The notes below the pieces were generated by a model. It was not told where the DNA came from, searched no databases, and worked only from the letters and a program-made list of their open reading frames with translations. From CAWAND01 sp963727915 (GTDB lineage: Bacteria > Chloroflexota > Anaerolineae > Anaerolineales > E44-bin32): a DNA stretch of 64,000 nt. This document shows, one piece after another, positions 28,752 to 37,736 of this stretch (within the stretch, counting starts at the first letter, position 1; each line of letters begins with the position of its first letter). The stretch spans positions 124,001 to 188,000 of the forward strand of contig CAVSID010000004.1 in assembly GCA_963727915.1 (NCBI GenBank), in the 5' to 3' direction. Position numbers and translations under genes: made by a program.

Positions 28752-29036
28752 TCAGCCCTTTCGCGACCGTCGCTTCTTGGGCTGACGGATGTTGGTGCTG
28801 TTCTGTTGAAGCCAGAGCACGCGATCGGGCACCATCCAACCGTCCGTCAGGTAGACGTCCTGAGTGAACTGGACAGCGACCATCTTGCGATCCGCCTGAA
28901 CCACGGTGCCCGGCAGCCAGTCATTGACACGATCGTTGTTCTCGTCGTTGTGATCGCATTTGACTTCCACCAAATTGCCGACTTCATATTGCTGGGCGTT
29001 TGTGTCCGGGTCCTGCATTGTGGTCACTTTGTTCAT
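28752..29036 (-). CDS. Small SH3/Tudor-like protein inside the SUF operon
   Basis: About 94 residues, family not recognised. A predicted small beta-barrel (YEVGNLVEVKCDH, DWLPGTVVQADRKMVAVQF, TDGWMVPDRVLWL) is followed by a lysine/arginine tail (RQPKKRRSRKG) that suggests nucleic-acid or acidic-partner binding. It lies between sufD (23-nt gap) and sufS (15-nt gap), so it is cotranscribed with the assembly machinery. ATG 29036 is chosen because AGGAGG lies upstream; TTG 29063 overlapping the sufD stop is an alternative. No cysteines beyond one, so it is unlikely to bind a cluster itself. Confidence 0.65.
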   Translation of the reverse strand: MNKVTTMQDPDTNAQQYEVGNLVEVKCDHNDENNDRVNDWLPGTVVQADRKMVAVQFTQDVYLTDGWMVPDRVLWLQQNSTNIRQPKKRRSRKG

Positions 29037-29059
29037 GGAAACCGTTCGAGCCTCCTGAT

Positions 29060-30442
29060 TCAAGGGGTCGACGCGCTGGCGCGCGACCCTGAAGATCCCA
29101 TCTTATCATCGATCATCCCGGTCAATCTCGCACGCACATCCTCGAAGGGTATTCGTTCCATAATCGGCGAGAAAAAACCATCCACCACCAACCGCTCCGC
29201 TTCGGGCCGCGGCAGACCGCGTGACATCAGGTAGAAGACCGGCTCCTGCTCGAGTTGGCTGACGGTGGCACCGTGCGTGCAGCGGACGTCATCAGCCAGG
29301 ATTTCGAGACCTGGAATCGAATCGGCGCGGGCCCGTTTGCTGAGGATCAGATTGCGGTTGGCCTGGTAACCATCCGTCTTCTGTGCTCCGGGCGCCACGT
29401 AGATCATCCCCTGCCACACGGAGCGGCTTCGATCAACCAAGGCACCTTTGAACAGCAGGTCGCTAGTAGTGTGTGGCGCCAGGTGGTTCTGCTGCGTGTC
29501 GTGATCCAGGTGCTGCACGCCGCCGGCGAAGTAGAAACCGGACATGCGGCCGGTCGAACCTTCCCCAACCAGGTCCAACTCAGTGAAATTCTTGGTCAGG
29601 TGGCTTCCAACGGCGCCGAAGATCCAATTCAGATTGGCATCCCGCCCCGCCCGGCCCCGCTCGTGGGTGAAGTTCCACACATGTTCACCCCAATTCTGGA
29701 GCTCGACAAAGGTTAACCGGGCGGCGTCGCCAACTTTCAGCTCGACGATCCCGCTATGGATGGCACGACCCTCGGCCTCGGTTGGAGAGGCCATCTCGTG
29801 AACAAAGGTCAGGCTGGCGCCCTCCTCCAGGACGACCAGCAACCGGCTGAAGAACAGGTGCTCGCCGCCTGGCGCCCACATCACGGCGTGGAGCGGGTCG
29901 GGGACCTCGACGCCCTTCGGCACAAAGATGAACAGTCCATCGGTCGCCATGGCTGCCGCCAGGGCCGAGAATTTGCCCTCGTCGTCGGGGACGATGCTCC
30001 CCAAATGTTCCTTGAGCAGTGCCTCGTGATCGGCGATGGCGGTCTTCCAATCGCAGAAAATCACACCCAATTCTTCCAAGGAGGCAGCGCCCTCGAACTC
30101 GGCCGCGTGCCCTGGTCGCAGGACGGCCTGGGCAGCGTTCTCATCGCCGGCCAGGGGGCGCAGCAATGCTGGATCGACCGGCAAGTCATCGCTCGGGTGA
30201 AATGCGACCTCCTGGGAAGGGAGCATACGAATATCCGTCCGCCGCCAGGGCTCATCCTGGAGGCTTGGCATGGCCATCTCCTGATAACGTGACCACGCCT
30301 TGAGGCGCCTTTCCTCTAACCAGCTTGGCGCCGACAGCTTCTCGGATGCCCGGCGAACATCTTCTTCGGAGAGTTCGAATTCACGCGCTTCGGCCGGCCT
30401 TTGACTGCCGGTCCGTTTTTTCACAACGGTTCTGGGACTCAT
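29060..30442 (-). CDS. sufD: SufD, Fe-S scaffold subunit
   Basis: 460 residues with the right-handed beta-helix of the SufBD family: GVEVPDPLHAVMWAPGG, HSGIVELKVGDAARLTFVEL, HTTSDLLFKGALVDRSRSVW, and the C-terminal CTHGATVSQLEQEPVFYLMSRG (cluster-side Cys-Thr-His). It partners SufB and SufC in the SufBC2D complex. An N-terminal helical extension of about 40 residues is present. Intact. 70 nt after sufB. Confidence 0.9.
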   Translation of the reverse strand: MSPRTVVKKRTGSQRPAEAREFELSEEDVRRASEKLSAPSWLEERRLKAWSRYQEMAMPSLQDEPWRRTDIRMLPSQEVAFHPSDDLPVDPALLRPLAGDENAAQAVLRPGHAAEFEGAASLEELGVIFCDWKTAIADHEALLKEHLGSIVPDDEGKFSALAAAMATDGLFIFVPKGVEVPDPLHAVMWAPGGEHLFFSRLLVVLEEGASLTFVHEMASPTEAEGRAIHSGIVELKVGDAARLTFVELQNWGEHVWNFTHERGRAGRDANLNWIFGAVGSHLTKNFTELDLVGEGSTGRMSGFYFAGGVQHLDHDTQQNHLAPHTTSDLLFKGALVDRSRSVWQGMIYVAPGAQKTDGYQANRNLILSKRARADSIPGLEILADDVRCTHGATVSQLEQEPVFYLMSRGLPRPEAERLVVDGFFSPIMERIPFEDVRARLTGMIDDKMGSSGSRASASTP

Positions 30443-30512
30443 GAAGGTTGCATGCCTCTTTGTCGTCGACGGAAATATGAGCCGGCGGCCCGCCAGCCCC
30501 GGTGCCTTCGGG

Positions 30513-31926
30513 CTAGCCGATCGAGCCCTCCATCTGCAGTTGGATCAGGCGGTTCATCTCGACGGCGTACTCCATGGGGAGCTCTCGGACCAGTGGCTCG
30601 ATGAAGCCGGAGACCACCATGCTGGCCGCCTCATCTGCGCTCATGCCGCGGCTCATCAGATAGAAAAGCTGCTCCTCGCCGATTTTGCTCACCGACGCTT
30701 CGTGTCCCACGCTGACGTCGTTCTCGTCGATCTCAATGTAGGGGTAAGTATCGGAGCGGGAACTCTCGTCCAAGAGAAGTGCATCACACACCACGCTCGA
30801 CTTGGATCCGTAGGCTCCCTCGTGAACTTTCAGCAGCCCACGATAGGATGCCCGCCCCCCGGCCTTGCTGATCGACTTCGATGTGATCTTGCTGGTTGTG
30901 TAAGGCGCGGCATGAATGGCCTTGCCGCCAGTGTCTTGATGCTGGTGTCCGGCCGCAAACGCCAGCGAAAGGATTTCGCCACGGGCGCCCTTGCCCACAA
31001 GGTAGCAGGACGGGTACTTCATGGTGACCTTGCTGCCGATGTTGGCGTCCACCCACTCGTGGCTGGCGTCTTCATAAACCATCGCCCGCTGTGTCACCAA
31101 GTTGTAGACGTTGTTAGACCAATTTTGAATGGTCGTGTAGCGCGAACGAGCGCCCTTCTTGACGATGATCTCAATCACGCCGCTGTGGAACGAATCCGTG
31201 GTGTAGACGGGCGCCGTGCAGCCTTCGACGTAGTGCACTTGAGCGCCTTCATCGAGGATGATCAGGGTGCGCTCATACTGGCCCACATTGGCCGAATTGA
31301 GCCGGAAGTAGGCCTGGAGCGGCAAGTCGATTTTGGTGTTCGGCGGGACGTAAATGAACGACCCGCCCGACCACACAGCGCTGTTCAGGGCGGCGAACTT
31401 GTTGTCCGTGTAGGGAATCACGGTTCCAAAATACTCGCGGAACAGATCGGGGTGCATGCGCAGGCCATCTTCAATACTGACGAAGATGACGCCCAGTGAA
31501 CTCGAGCTGCTCCTGGATCTTGTGGTAAACCATCTCCGATTCGTACTGGGCACCGACCCCGGCCAAGAACTTCTGCTCGGCCTGGGGAATGCCCAATCGA
31601 TCAAACGTCTTTTTGATCGTGTCGGGCACGTCTTCCCACGAACGGCCCTCGGCCTCAGCCGGCCGAACGTAGTTGTAGATGTTTGCGAGGTTGAATTCGC
31701 TGAGATCGGCGCCCCATTCGGGCATCGGGCGTGCCTGGTAGTGCTCAAGCGCCTTGAGGCGATACTCGAGCATCCACTTCGGCTCCCCCTTCATGGACGA
31801 AATCTGCTCGACGACCTCGCGATCCAAACCCTTCTTGCTGCGAAACACCGCTTCGTCAGGATCTATGAAGCCGTATTTGTAGTCATCCAGGCCTTCGAGC
31901 TGTTTGATATCCTGGTCAGTTGCCAT
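30513..31926 (-). CDS. sufB: SufB, Fe-S scaffold subunit (one frameshift)
   Basis: 470 residues after removing one extra T near 31500 (GAG-T-TCA), the family length. Motifs are LDDYKYGFIDPDEAVFRSKK near the N-terminus, MHPDLFREYFGTVIPYTDN, VPPNTKIDLPLQAYFRLN, EGCTAPVYTTDSFHSGVIE, VKKGARSRYTTIQNWSNNVY and YLMSRGMSADEA. SufB holds the nascent cluster. Its ATG overlaps the sufC stop as TAATG. Confidence 0.92.
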
Positions 31927-32708
31927 TACGAACTCTCCACCGTATCAGCTTGCTTTTCTCTGATCCAGTCGTACCCCTGCTCCTCGAGGTGCTCGGCCAA
32001 TTCGGGCCCGCCCGAATTCGACGATTTTCCCGGCCAGCATGATGTGCACAAATTGAGGCGAAATGTAGTTCAGGATTCGCTGGTAGTGGGTGATGACCAG
32101 CACACCCAGACCCGGCCCCGAGAGCGCGTTCACGCCGCTGGCGACAATCCTCAGAGCGTCGATGTCCAGCCCCGAATCAGTCTCATCGAGGATGGCGATT
32201 TCCGGCTCCAGCGTGGCCATCTGCAGGATCTCGGCGCGCTTCTTCTCCCCCCTGAGAACCCATCGTTCAGGTAGCGGCCGGCGAATTCGTGCCCCATCTC
32301 GAGCAGGTCCATCTTCTTCTTCAACAGGGTGCGGAATTCTCCGACAGCGATGCCCTTGTCTTCGGGATCGGCCATCTTGCGCCGGGCATTGATCGCTGAG
32401 CGTAGGAAGTTGGCCAACGAAACGCCTGGAATGGCAACCGGATACTGGAACGCCAGGAAGATACCCATCTTGGCCCGTTCATCCGGAGGGAGCTCGAGGA
32501 TGTTCTGACCCTTGAACAAGACCTTGCCACCGGTGACCTGATAACCCGGATGGCCCATCAACGAGTTTGCCAGGGTGGATTTCCCCGAGCCATTGGGGCC
32601 CATAAGGGCGTGGACCTCACCCGGTTTGATGGTCAAGTTGACCCCCTTGAGGATCTCCTTGTCATCGACGTTGACGTGCAAATCTCTGATTTCGAGCGCA
32701 GAACCCAT
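31926..32708 (-). CDS. sufC: SufC ATPase (two compensating indels)
   Basis: ABC-type ATPase of the SufBC2D complex, about 260 residues. Walker A GPNGSGKST, Q-loop FLAFQYPVAIPGVSLANFL, signature FSGGEKKRA, Walker B IAILDETDSGLD and H-switch VLVITHYQRIL. One G is missing from a G run at about 32255, exactly in the signature motif, and one C is extra near 32008; the restored end reads IREKQADTVESS. First gene of the operon behind the divergent promoter. ATG 32708 is chosen with GAGGCG upstream; ATG 32723 is possible. Confidence 0.9.
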
Positions 32709-32783
32709 CAAATCGCCTCGCATTTTCTTGACCTCGCCGGCTCAGCTGCGCCGACGGCTATCGGCAGGTCCCAAACAGGCGGG

Positions 32784-32813
32784 ATTATAGCATGTGCGGG
32801 TTCAGGCTGTCAA
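32784..32813 (-). promoter_or_regulatory. suf operon promoter
   Basis: On the minus strand: TTGACA (consensus) at 32808-32813, 18-bp spacer, TATAAT (consensus) at 32784-32789. The predicted start is near 32777, about 70 nt before sufC. Confidence 0.75.
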
Positions 32814-32889
32814 TATTTCTCATGTTTTTTTGAAATATCTGCCGAGGATAGCGTTGAATAAGTACGAAAAAACTCTGAAATATTGACAG
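32807..32889. promoter_or_regulatory. Candidate SufR operator pair
   Basis: The 13-mer GAAATATTGACAG occurs on the minus strand at 32807-32819 and on the plus strand at 32877-32889, each covering the -35 of one divergent promoter. A partial copy (GAAATATCTG) lies between at 32832-32841. The arrangement fits one Fe-S-sensing repressor controlling both directions. Binding is inferred only. Confidence 0.55.
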
Positions 32890-32912
32890 GATTCTGGGTC
32901 GCATGCTATACT
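32883..32912 (+). promoter_or_regulatory. sufR-sufT promoter
   Basis: TTGACA at 32883-32888, 18-bp spacer, TATACT at 32907-32912. The ATG of sufR begins 9 nt after the -10 box, so the transcript has almost no leader. Confidence 0.75.
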
Positions 32913-32921
32913 CCGCAACGC

Positions 32922-33566
32922 ATGGCAAAATCGACGCGAGACACGATCCTGCGTACCTTGCGCTCGCAGGGCAAATGCACGGTCAAAGACCTGGCAAAGG
33001 CGGCCAAGGTTTCGCCGGTGTCCGTCCGGCATCATCTCTCCAACCTCGAGGGTGATAACCTCGTGGCGGTAGAAGAGGTTCGCCACGGCGTGGGCCGGCC
33101 CCGCCATCTCTTCAGCCTTACGGAAGAAGCCCTGGAATTGTTCCCCGCCCGCTACTATCGGCTGGCGAATCGGTTGCTGGACGAGATGAAAGATAGCCTG
33201 CCTGAGGGCAGCGTGGACACGCTGTTTCACCACATCGCCGATGACCTGGTTCATCAGTTCAAGCAGCAGCTTGAAGGGTTGCCTCTCGAGCGGCGGCTGG
33301 CACGCCTAGCCGAGCTCTTGAGAGACGAAGGCTTCGAAATCGAGGTCGCTCATGGTGAGGGCCAGGTGTTGATCAAGGAGATGACCTGCCCCTACCTTCA
33401 CGTTGGGCGCGAGCACCCCGAGGTATGCCTTATCGACCGAGGGCTTATCGCGGCGGCGCTCGATTTACCGGTAGAACGCGTCTCCTGGCTCCTCGAAGGT
33501 GATCGCCACTGCACGTATGCTGTGCGGCTCGAGGACAGCCCGTTGGAGGTTCAAACCCATGACTGA
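32922..33566 (+). CDS. sufR: SufR-type Fe-S-sensing repressor
   Basis: 214 residues. An N-terminal winged helix-turn-helix (TILRTLRSQGKCTVKDLAK, VSPVSVRHHLSNLEG) is followed by the wing GRPRHLFSLTEEA. The C-terminal half has three spaced cysteines, in EMTCPYLHVGREHPEVC and LLEGDRHCTYAVR, the cluster ligand pattern of SufR repressors that shut off suf genes when holding a [4Fe-4S] cluster. It diverges from sufC with shared operator-like repeats and overlaps sufT by 8 nt. Confidence 0.87.
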   Translation: MAKSTRDTILRTLRSQGKCTVKDLAKAAKVSPVSVRHHLSNLEGDNLVAVEEVRHGVGRPRHLFSLTEEALELFPARYYRLANRLLDEMKDSLPEGSVDTLFHHIADDLVHQFKQQLEGLPLERRLARLAELLRDEGFEIEVAHGEGQVLIKEMTCPYLHVGREHPEVCLIDRGLIAAALDLPVERVSWLLEGDRHCTYAVRLEDSPLEVQTHD

Positions 33567-33906
33567 CGAACCTGGCGTTCCCAATCCGATTTGGGAAGCC
33601 GACTCCACCCACCCCGAAATCGCCGTCCAGGTGAGAGAGTCCTTGCGGGAAGTGATGGATCCCGAACTGGGATTGAGTGTGATCGAGCTCGGATTAGTCC
33701 GCCAAGCGCACATTGACCAGGACCAGCTCGAGATCACGATGATCATGACCACCCCCTTTTGCCCTTACGGACCGGCGTTGCTCGAAGCTACGCGCAAGAA
33801 GGCTGAAACGGGATCGGGGATGCCCACCACAATCGAAATGAGCATGGATGCCTGGGATCCAAGCATGATGGAAGAAGGCGCCGGTGCGGCCTGGGGGTTT
33901 TTCTAG
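33559..33906 (+). CDS. sufT: SufT / MIP18-family Fe-S assembly factor
   Basis: 115-residue DUF59 protein. VMDPELGLSVIELGLV is the family signature and MTTPFCPYGPALLE carries the conserved Cys. Homologs help mature or deliver iron-sulfur clusters. The acidic Gly/Trp C-terminus (GAGAAWGFF) resembles the client-type C-terminal tails recognised by some Fe-S targeting systems, but that is a guess. Cotranscribed with sufR. Confidence 0.85.
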   Translation: MTDEPGVPNPIWEADSTHPEIAVQVRESLREVMDPELGLSVIELGLVRQAHIDQDQLEITMIMTTPFCPYGPALLEATRKKAETGSGMPTTIEMSMDAWDPSMMEEGAGAAWGFF

Positions 33907-33930
33907 GTCGGACACAAGCCAGGAACGACC

Positions 33931-33956
33931 AACGGCTGACCTTGTGGTCAGCCGTT
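33931..33956. terminator. Hairpin terminator after sufT
   Basis: 10-bp stem (AACGGCTGAC / GTCAGCCGTT) with CTTGTG loop followed by TCTGATTCTT. Also placed to stop the minus-strand sigma operon. Confidence 0.65.
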
Positions 33957-33990
33957 TCTGATTCTTGGCTTGCAGACAGGCAAGGCTGGC

Positions 33991-34299
33991 TCAGGCCTCG
34001 GACACCGCGCTCGTCTGCTTCCCACTCTTGCCATGCTGACGAGGAAGCGACCCAATGATCCCCAGCAGCGCCAAGATGACGCGCAAAGTCAGCCCGAGGG
34101 TGGCAACCGTGACCACCGTCGCCACGCCCACGCCAAAGGCCAGTGCCCAGACGGGCCCCATACCCGAACCACGGTAGGTCACCAGCCGCGCCTTGAGCGT
34201 GCGCACGAAGCGGAGATCGGGCTCGACCGGCACAAGCACCTGCGTCAGCAGGTCTTCGAGCTGCTTGCGGCTGACGGACTTACTCTGGAGTCGATTCAT
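33991..34299 (-). CDS. Small membrane protein downstream of ECF sigma gene
   Basis: 102 residues. A soluble N-terminal 45 residues (QLEDLLTQVLVPVEPDLRF) is followed by two hydrophobic segments (about residues 48-85) and a basic/polar tail. No anti-sigma zinc motif. Position 54 nt after the ECF sigma gene suggests an accessory or anti-sigma role, but the sequence alone does not show it. Last gene of the moxR operon. Confidence 0.6.
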   Translation of the reverse strand: MNRLQSKSVSRKQLEDLLTQVLVPVEPDLRFVRTLKARLVTYRGSGMGPVWALAFGVGVATVVTVATLGLTLRVILALLGIIGSLPRQHGKSGKQTSAVSEA

Positions 34300-34353
34300 A
34301 AGCCGTCGATCCCTCGGTTTGTGAAAACCTTCACAAGCTTCCCCCCTCCCCGT

Positions 34354-34932
34354 CTACGCGTCGATCAGGTCGGCATCACCGGTCATTGCTGCACCGACCT
34401 CATCCCTCAGGGCGTTCAATGTCCGGTGGTACAGGCTCTTGATGGCGCCTTCTGTGCGCCCCATGATCTCGCCGATTTCGGCATTTGACATGCGTTCAAC
34501 GAACTTCAAGATGAGCAGCTGCTGCCGATCATCCGGCAGTCGCCGCACACAAGCCATGAGCACCTCGATCTCCTCCCGGTCAATGGCTTGGTTCTCCGGA
34601 TGGCCGCCCGCCCGGGCGACGAAAAGTCGTTCATCGAGTGGCACCAGCGGCTTGCGGCTTCGGTCCCGGTGCCAATTGGCCACCAGATTGTGGGCAATAC
34701 GGTAGAGCCAGGCCGAGAAGGGTACGCCTTTGTCCTCGTATTTGTCCACATGCCGCAGGGCGCGCTGGAAAACCCTTTCCGTCAGATCTTCGGCATCGTG
34801 ATGATTGCCGGTGCGATAGTAGATGTAGTTGTAAATGCGCTTCACGTGTCGCTCATACAACTCACCGAAAGCGGCAGCGTCCGAGCCAGCGCGGCGGACA
34901 AGATCTTGTTCATCCCGGGCCTGGTCGCTCAT
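34354..34932 (-). CDS. ECF-type RNA polymerase sigma factor
   Basis: 192 residues with only sigma regions 2 and 4. Region 2: FGELYERHVKRIYNYIYYRT, DAEDLTERVFQRAL and FSAWLYRIAHNLVANWHRD. Region 4: RRLPDDRQQLLILKFVERMS, IGEIMGRTEGAIKSLYHRT. It overlaps the DUF4129 gene by 4 nt, so it is part of the moxR operon. Intact. Confidence 0.9.
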   Translation of the reverse strand: MSDQARDEQDLVRRAGSDAAAFGELYERHVKRIYNYIYYRTGNHHDAEDLTERVFQRALRHVDKYEDKGVPFSAWLYRIAHNLVANWHRDRSRKPLVPLDERLFVARAGGHPENQAIDREEIEVLMACVRRLPDDRQQLLILKFVERMSNAEIGEIMGRTEGAIKSLYHRTLNALRDEVGAAMTGDADLIDA

Positions 34933-36512
34933 GGATATGCCTCGCGACGACGGCCGCCTGCTCTTTCAGAAATAACCCCATTCCGGGCTGCAAGTTGCCC
35001 CAGACCGCGGCCGACCTCGGGCGCCGACACTCGGGACCGGGTCACGGCGTCACCTGCCTGAGCCGCGCCCAAGCCGCCCTCGCCCTCTTCAACCACTTGC
35101 GAGTCCTCCGGCCGCATCCCATAGCGAACGAGCTCAAAGGCGTCGGTTATCTCGGCCGAACTGTCAGCCGCCGACGGGTAGATTTCCCGCAACACGTCCT
35201 GAAATTCGGCCGGAGTTTGATCCGACCGCCTCGGGCGTCCATCCCTGGAGGCCTTGGCGAGCATAGCGGCGTAGATCCTTCGGATCACCAGAGGGGCCAA
35301 CCACGGCGGGGAAGCCGCCGAACGGATCCATGCCCCTACTCTGCTCCATGCATCTTCTAGAAGGCCGGGCCTGGACGTCACCCCAGCGCCGTGCTCCAAG
35401 TCTTCGTCCGTCGCCAAGTCCAAACTGATGTCCGGACGAGAACGCCGACGACCACTGGTCACGAAGTAGATCACAACCGCTGCGCCCAGCAGGACCAGGG
35501 CCCACTGGATATATGGCCAGGCGGCAGCCAGGGCCTGCAGCCAGGCCGGGGGGGCGGCGTTTTCGGCGCCTGGCGTCGGCGTGGCAATCACGGGGTTGAC
35601 TTGGACCTGGGCCATGACTTCGCCCAACCCGCTAAACAGTTGGCGCAGCCAATTGACCAGGAATACGATCAAAGGGTTGAAAAGCATTAGGACGGGCAGC
35701 AGCCACTTGAACAACAGAGCCAGACCGGCGCCCAGCGCCAATCCAGCCAGCAATGCCACCTGATGGGCGGCGCGGCTGTTGAGGGCAAATCCGGCGCCGA
35801 CACCCAAGATAGTGGTCAGGGCCAATATGCCGGTCAGTCCAGCCATCCAGCGCATCGTCATCGGCGCACGGCTGCCCCCAGGTTGGTGCAAGAGACCATT
35901 TGCCCTGGCCACGGCAATCCCCATGAGCGACGCCAGAAAGAATGTCGGAAGCAATTCTGGGATCGGCCCCCCCTCGAAATCCCTGCGAGTTGCGACGTAG
36001 ATGGCATACAAGAGCACCCCCAACCGGAAGTGCAGTCCCTCCCTGCCCCAATTCAGCTCGGGGGTCCCTGCCAAGGTCGAGCCTCGCCGCCATAGGATGA
36101 CGACGGCCAGGAAGATCACGACTTCATCCGGTACCGGGAGCAGGATGGCCAGGGACTGTGTGAGCCTTGCGATGGCCCCGACCAGGTCCAGGCCATGCAA
36201 GCTGCCTTCGACGACGTTCAGACTGAGCAGGAGGGCGAACACGAAAGCGATGCTGCCGATTGCATGCTGAACGGCAGACTTGAGATACAGCTGATGTGAC
36301 AGACGTCCGATGGCATAAGCCGTCATCCCCAAGGCTGCCAGCCAGACGACAAGCGCGCCCGCCGGCGGCGGGGCCTGGTCGGCGGCGATGAGCCTCAGCC
36401 AGGCCGCCACCCAACATGCGTCCATCAGGACGGCGGCCATCACCCCCAGGGCACGCCAGATGGTGGCTCCGGTCCTGTTCTGCAGGAGTTGGCCCTCGGC
36501 CATCACATTCAT
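34929..36512 (-). CDS. DUF4129 membrane protein
   Basis: 527 residues with about ten hydrophobic segments in the first 375, then a cytoplasmic domain. The domain near residues 415-470 (IRRIYAAMLAKASRDGRPR, TPAEFQDVLREIYP, ITDAFELVRYG) is DUF4129, usually found in moxR-DUF58-transglutaminase clusters. ATGA overlaps with DUF58 upstream and the ECF sigma gene downstream. No transglutaminase catalytic triad is present in it or next to it. Confidence 0.8.
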   Translation of the reverse strand: MNVMAEGQLLQNRTGATIWRALGVMAAVLMDACWVAAWLRLIAADQAPPPAGALVVWLAALGMTAYAIGRLSHQLYLKSAVQHAIGSIAFVFALLLSLNVVEGSLHGLDLVGAIARLTQSLAILLPVPDEVVIFLAVVILWRRGSTLAGTPELNWGREGLHFRLGVLLYAIYVATRRDFEGGPIPELLPTFFLASLMGIAVARANGLLHQPGGSRAPMTMRWMAGLTGILALTTILGVGAGFALNSRAAHQVALLAGLALGAGLALLFKWLLPVLMLFNPLIVFLVNWLRQLFSGLGEVMAQVQVNPVIATPTPGAENAAPPAWLQALAAAWPYIQWALVLLGAAVVIYFVTSGRRRSRPDISLDLATDEDLEHGAGVTSRPGLLEDAWSRVGAWIRSAASPPWLAPLVIRRIYAAMLAKASRDGRPRRSDQTPAEFQDVLREIYPSAADSSAEITDAFELVRYGMRPEDSQVVEEGEGGLGAAQAGDAVTRSRVSAPEVGRGLGQLAARNGVISERAGGRRREAYP

Positions 36513-37729
36513 TCGACCTCGGTGACCTCCGGCAGGTGCTCATGCACGATCTCGATCCCCGGGACACTCTCCGGTGGGTCGGTCCCCAGGAAGACCAGTA
36601 CCGTTCGGCGAGCCCTGGCCTTCAGCCGGATGAGGCTCTCCATAAGCGGCGGCGGTGCCACAGCCGTCACGACCATCAACGCCGATCCATAGGCCAGGCG
36701 GCCAGCCTGCTGCAGAAGATAGCGTTCAAAGGGGGAGGTAACCAGCGGTGTCAGCGCTGCCAAAGCCTCCAGGACATTCGGGAGATGTTGGTTGGAGCGA
36801 CCGGGTGCGATGCTCAGCGCCTGCCCGGCATGCGCCAGGCTGCCGTTTGATATGACGCCCACACGGAACCCTTTATCGAAAGCATCGACCACGAGCGATG
36901 CTGCAACTTCGATCAGCCCTTCCAGCACCTCAGGGTTGGTGCCCTCCCAGTAGTGTTCGTAGGTCGAGGCATTCAGACACACTACCAGATCGAGGCCGCG
37001 GACCGGCTCAAAAACCCTCGTCTGCAGCCTTCCAACCCTGGCGGTGGCCGGCCAATGGATGCGGCGAAATCCGTCCTCTGGTCGATAATCGCGCACCCCC
37101 ATCGAACGGTTCGGGTCCTGGAACAGCGGCCGGGTGCTGCGGCGCTCCCCGTAGGGATCATCCGCCCGCCAAACAGGCACGACCGTCTTGCTCAGGCGCG
37201 GGAAGACCACTACCGTCTCCGCCGGGGCGAGGGCAGCCTCTTCGGATCCAAACAGACCGAATGGATCGCCTGTCGCAGCTGAGGCAGGTCCTATCTGGTA
37301 GACACCACGCTGGTGGAGGCCGATCTCGAATTTGCGGCGGGCCCTCGAGTAACCCCGCAGCGACAGGAGGAGTTGATAGATCCCAAGATCTTCCCGGTGG
37401 GACCCAATCAACTGACTCCCATCCACCGGTCCGATTGCCTTGGGCCAAGGATCCTGAATTCGCAGCCACACCAGAGGCAGGCGCTTATGGTTCTCGACGG
37501 CGATATCGACCGAGATGGTCTCTTCGGCGAAGCCTTTGCGAAAGAATAGCCGCCGCTGATAGCGCAGGCCGCCCAAAGAAAGCCGGTTCCAGAACCAGGC
37601 GACGGCGAACACCGTTCCCATCAAACCGGCCAATCCCACCAGGCCCGTGAGATGAAAAAGGTAGCCAATCACCAGGAGGAGGATAGAAAGCCACGCCCAG
37701 GCCTCGTGGAGCTCGGCACCGTTTCTCAT
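36509..37729 (-). CDS. DUF58 protein
   Basis: 406 residues. Two N-terminal membrane helices, a beta-rich region, then the DUF58 core: DPFGLFGSEEAALAPAETVV, FQDPNRSMGVRDYRPEDGFR, RIHWPATARVGRLQTRVFEP, and a von Willebrand-A-like part starting LDLVVCLNAST. In that last motif the usual metal-site Asp is replaced by Asn. It works with MoxR AAA+ ATPases. Seven nt after moxR, 4-nt overlap with DUF4129. Confidence 0.85.
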   Translation of the reverse strand: MRNGAELHEAWAWLSILLLVIGYLFHLTGLVGLAGLMGTVFAVAWFWNRLSLGGLRYQRRLFFRKGFAEETISVDIAVENHKRLPLVWLRIQDPWPKAIGPVDGSQLIGSHREDLGIYQLLLSLRGYSRARRKFEIGLHQRGVYQIGPASAATGDPFGLFGSEEAALAPAETVVVFPRLSKTVVPVWRADDPYGERRSTRPLFQDPNRSMGVRDYRPEDGFRRIHWPATARVGRLQTRVFEPVRGLDLVVCLNASTYEHYWEGTNPEVLEGLIEVAASLVVDAFDKGFRVGVISNGSLAHAGQALSIAPGRSNQHLPNVLEALAALTPLVTSPFERYLLQQAGRLAYGSALMVVTAVAPPPLMESLIRLKARARRTVLVFLGTDPPESVPGIEIVHEHLPEVTEVE

Positions 37730-37736
37730 AGGCTGT

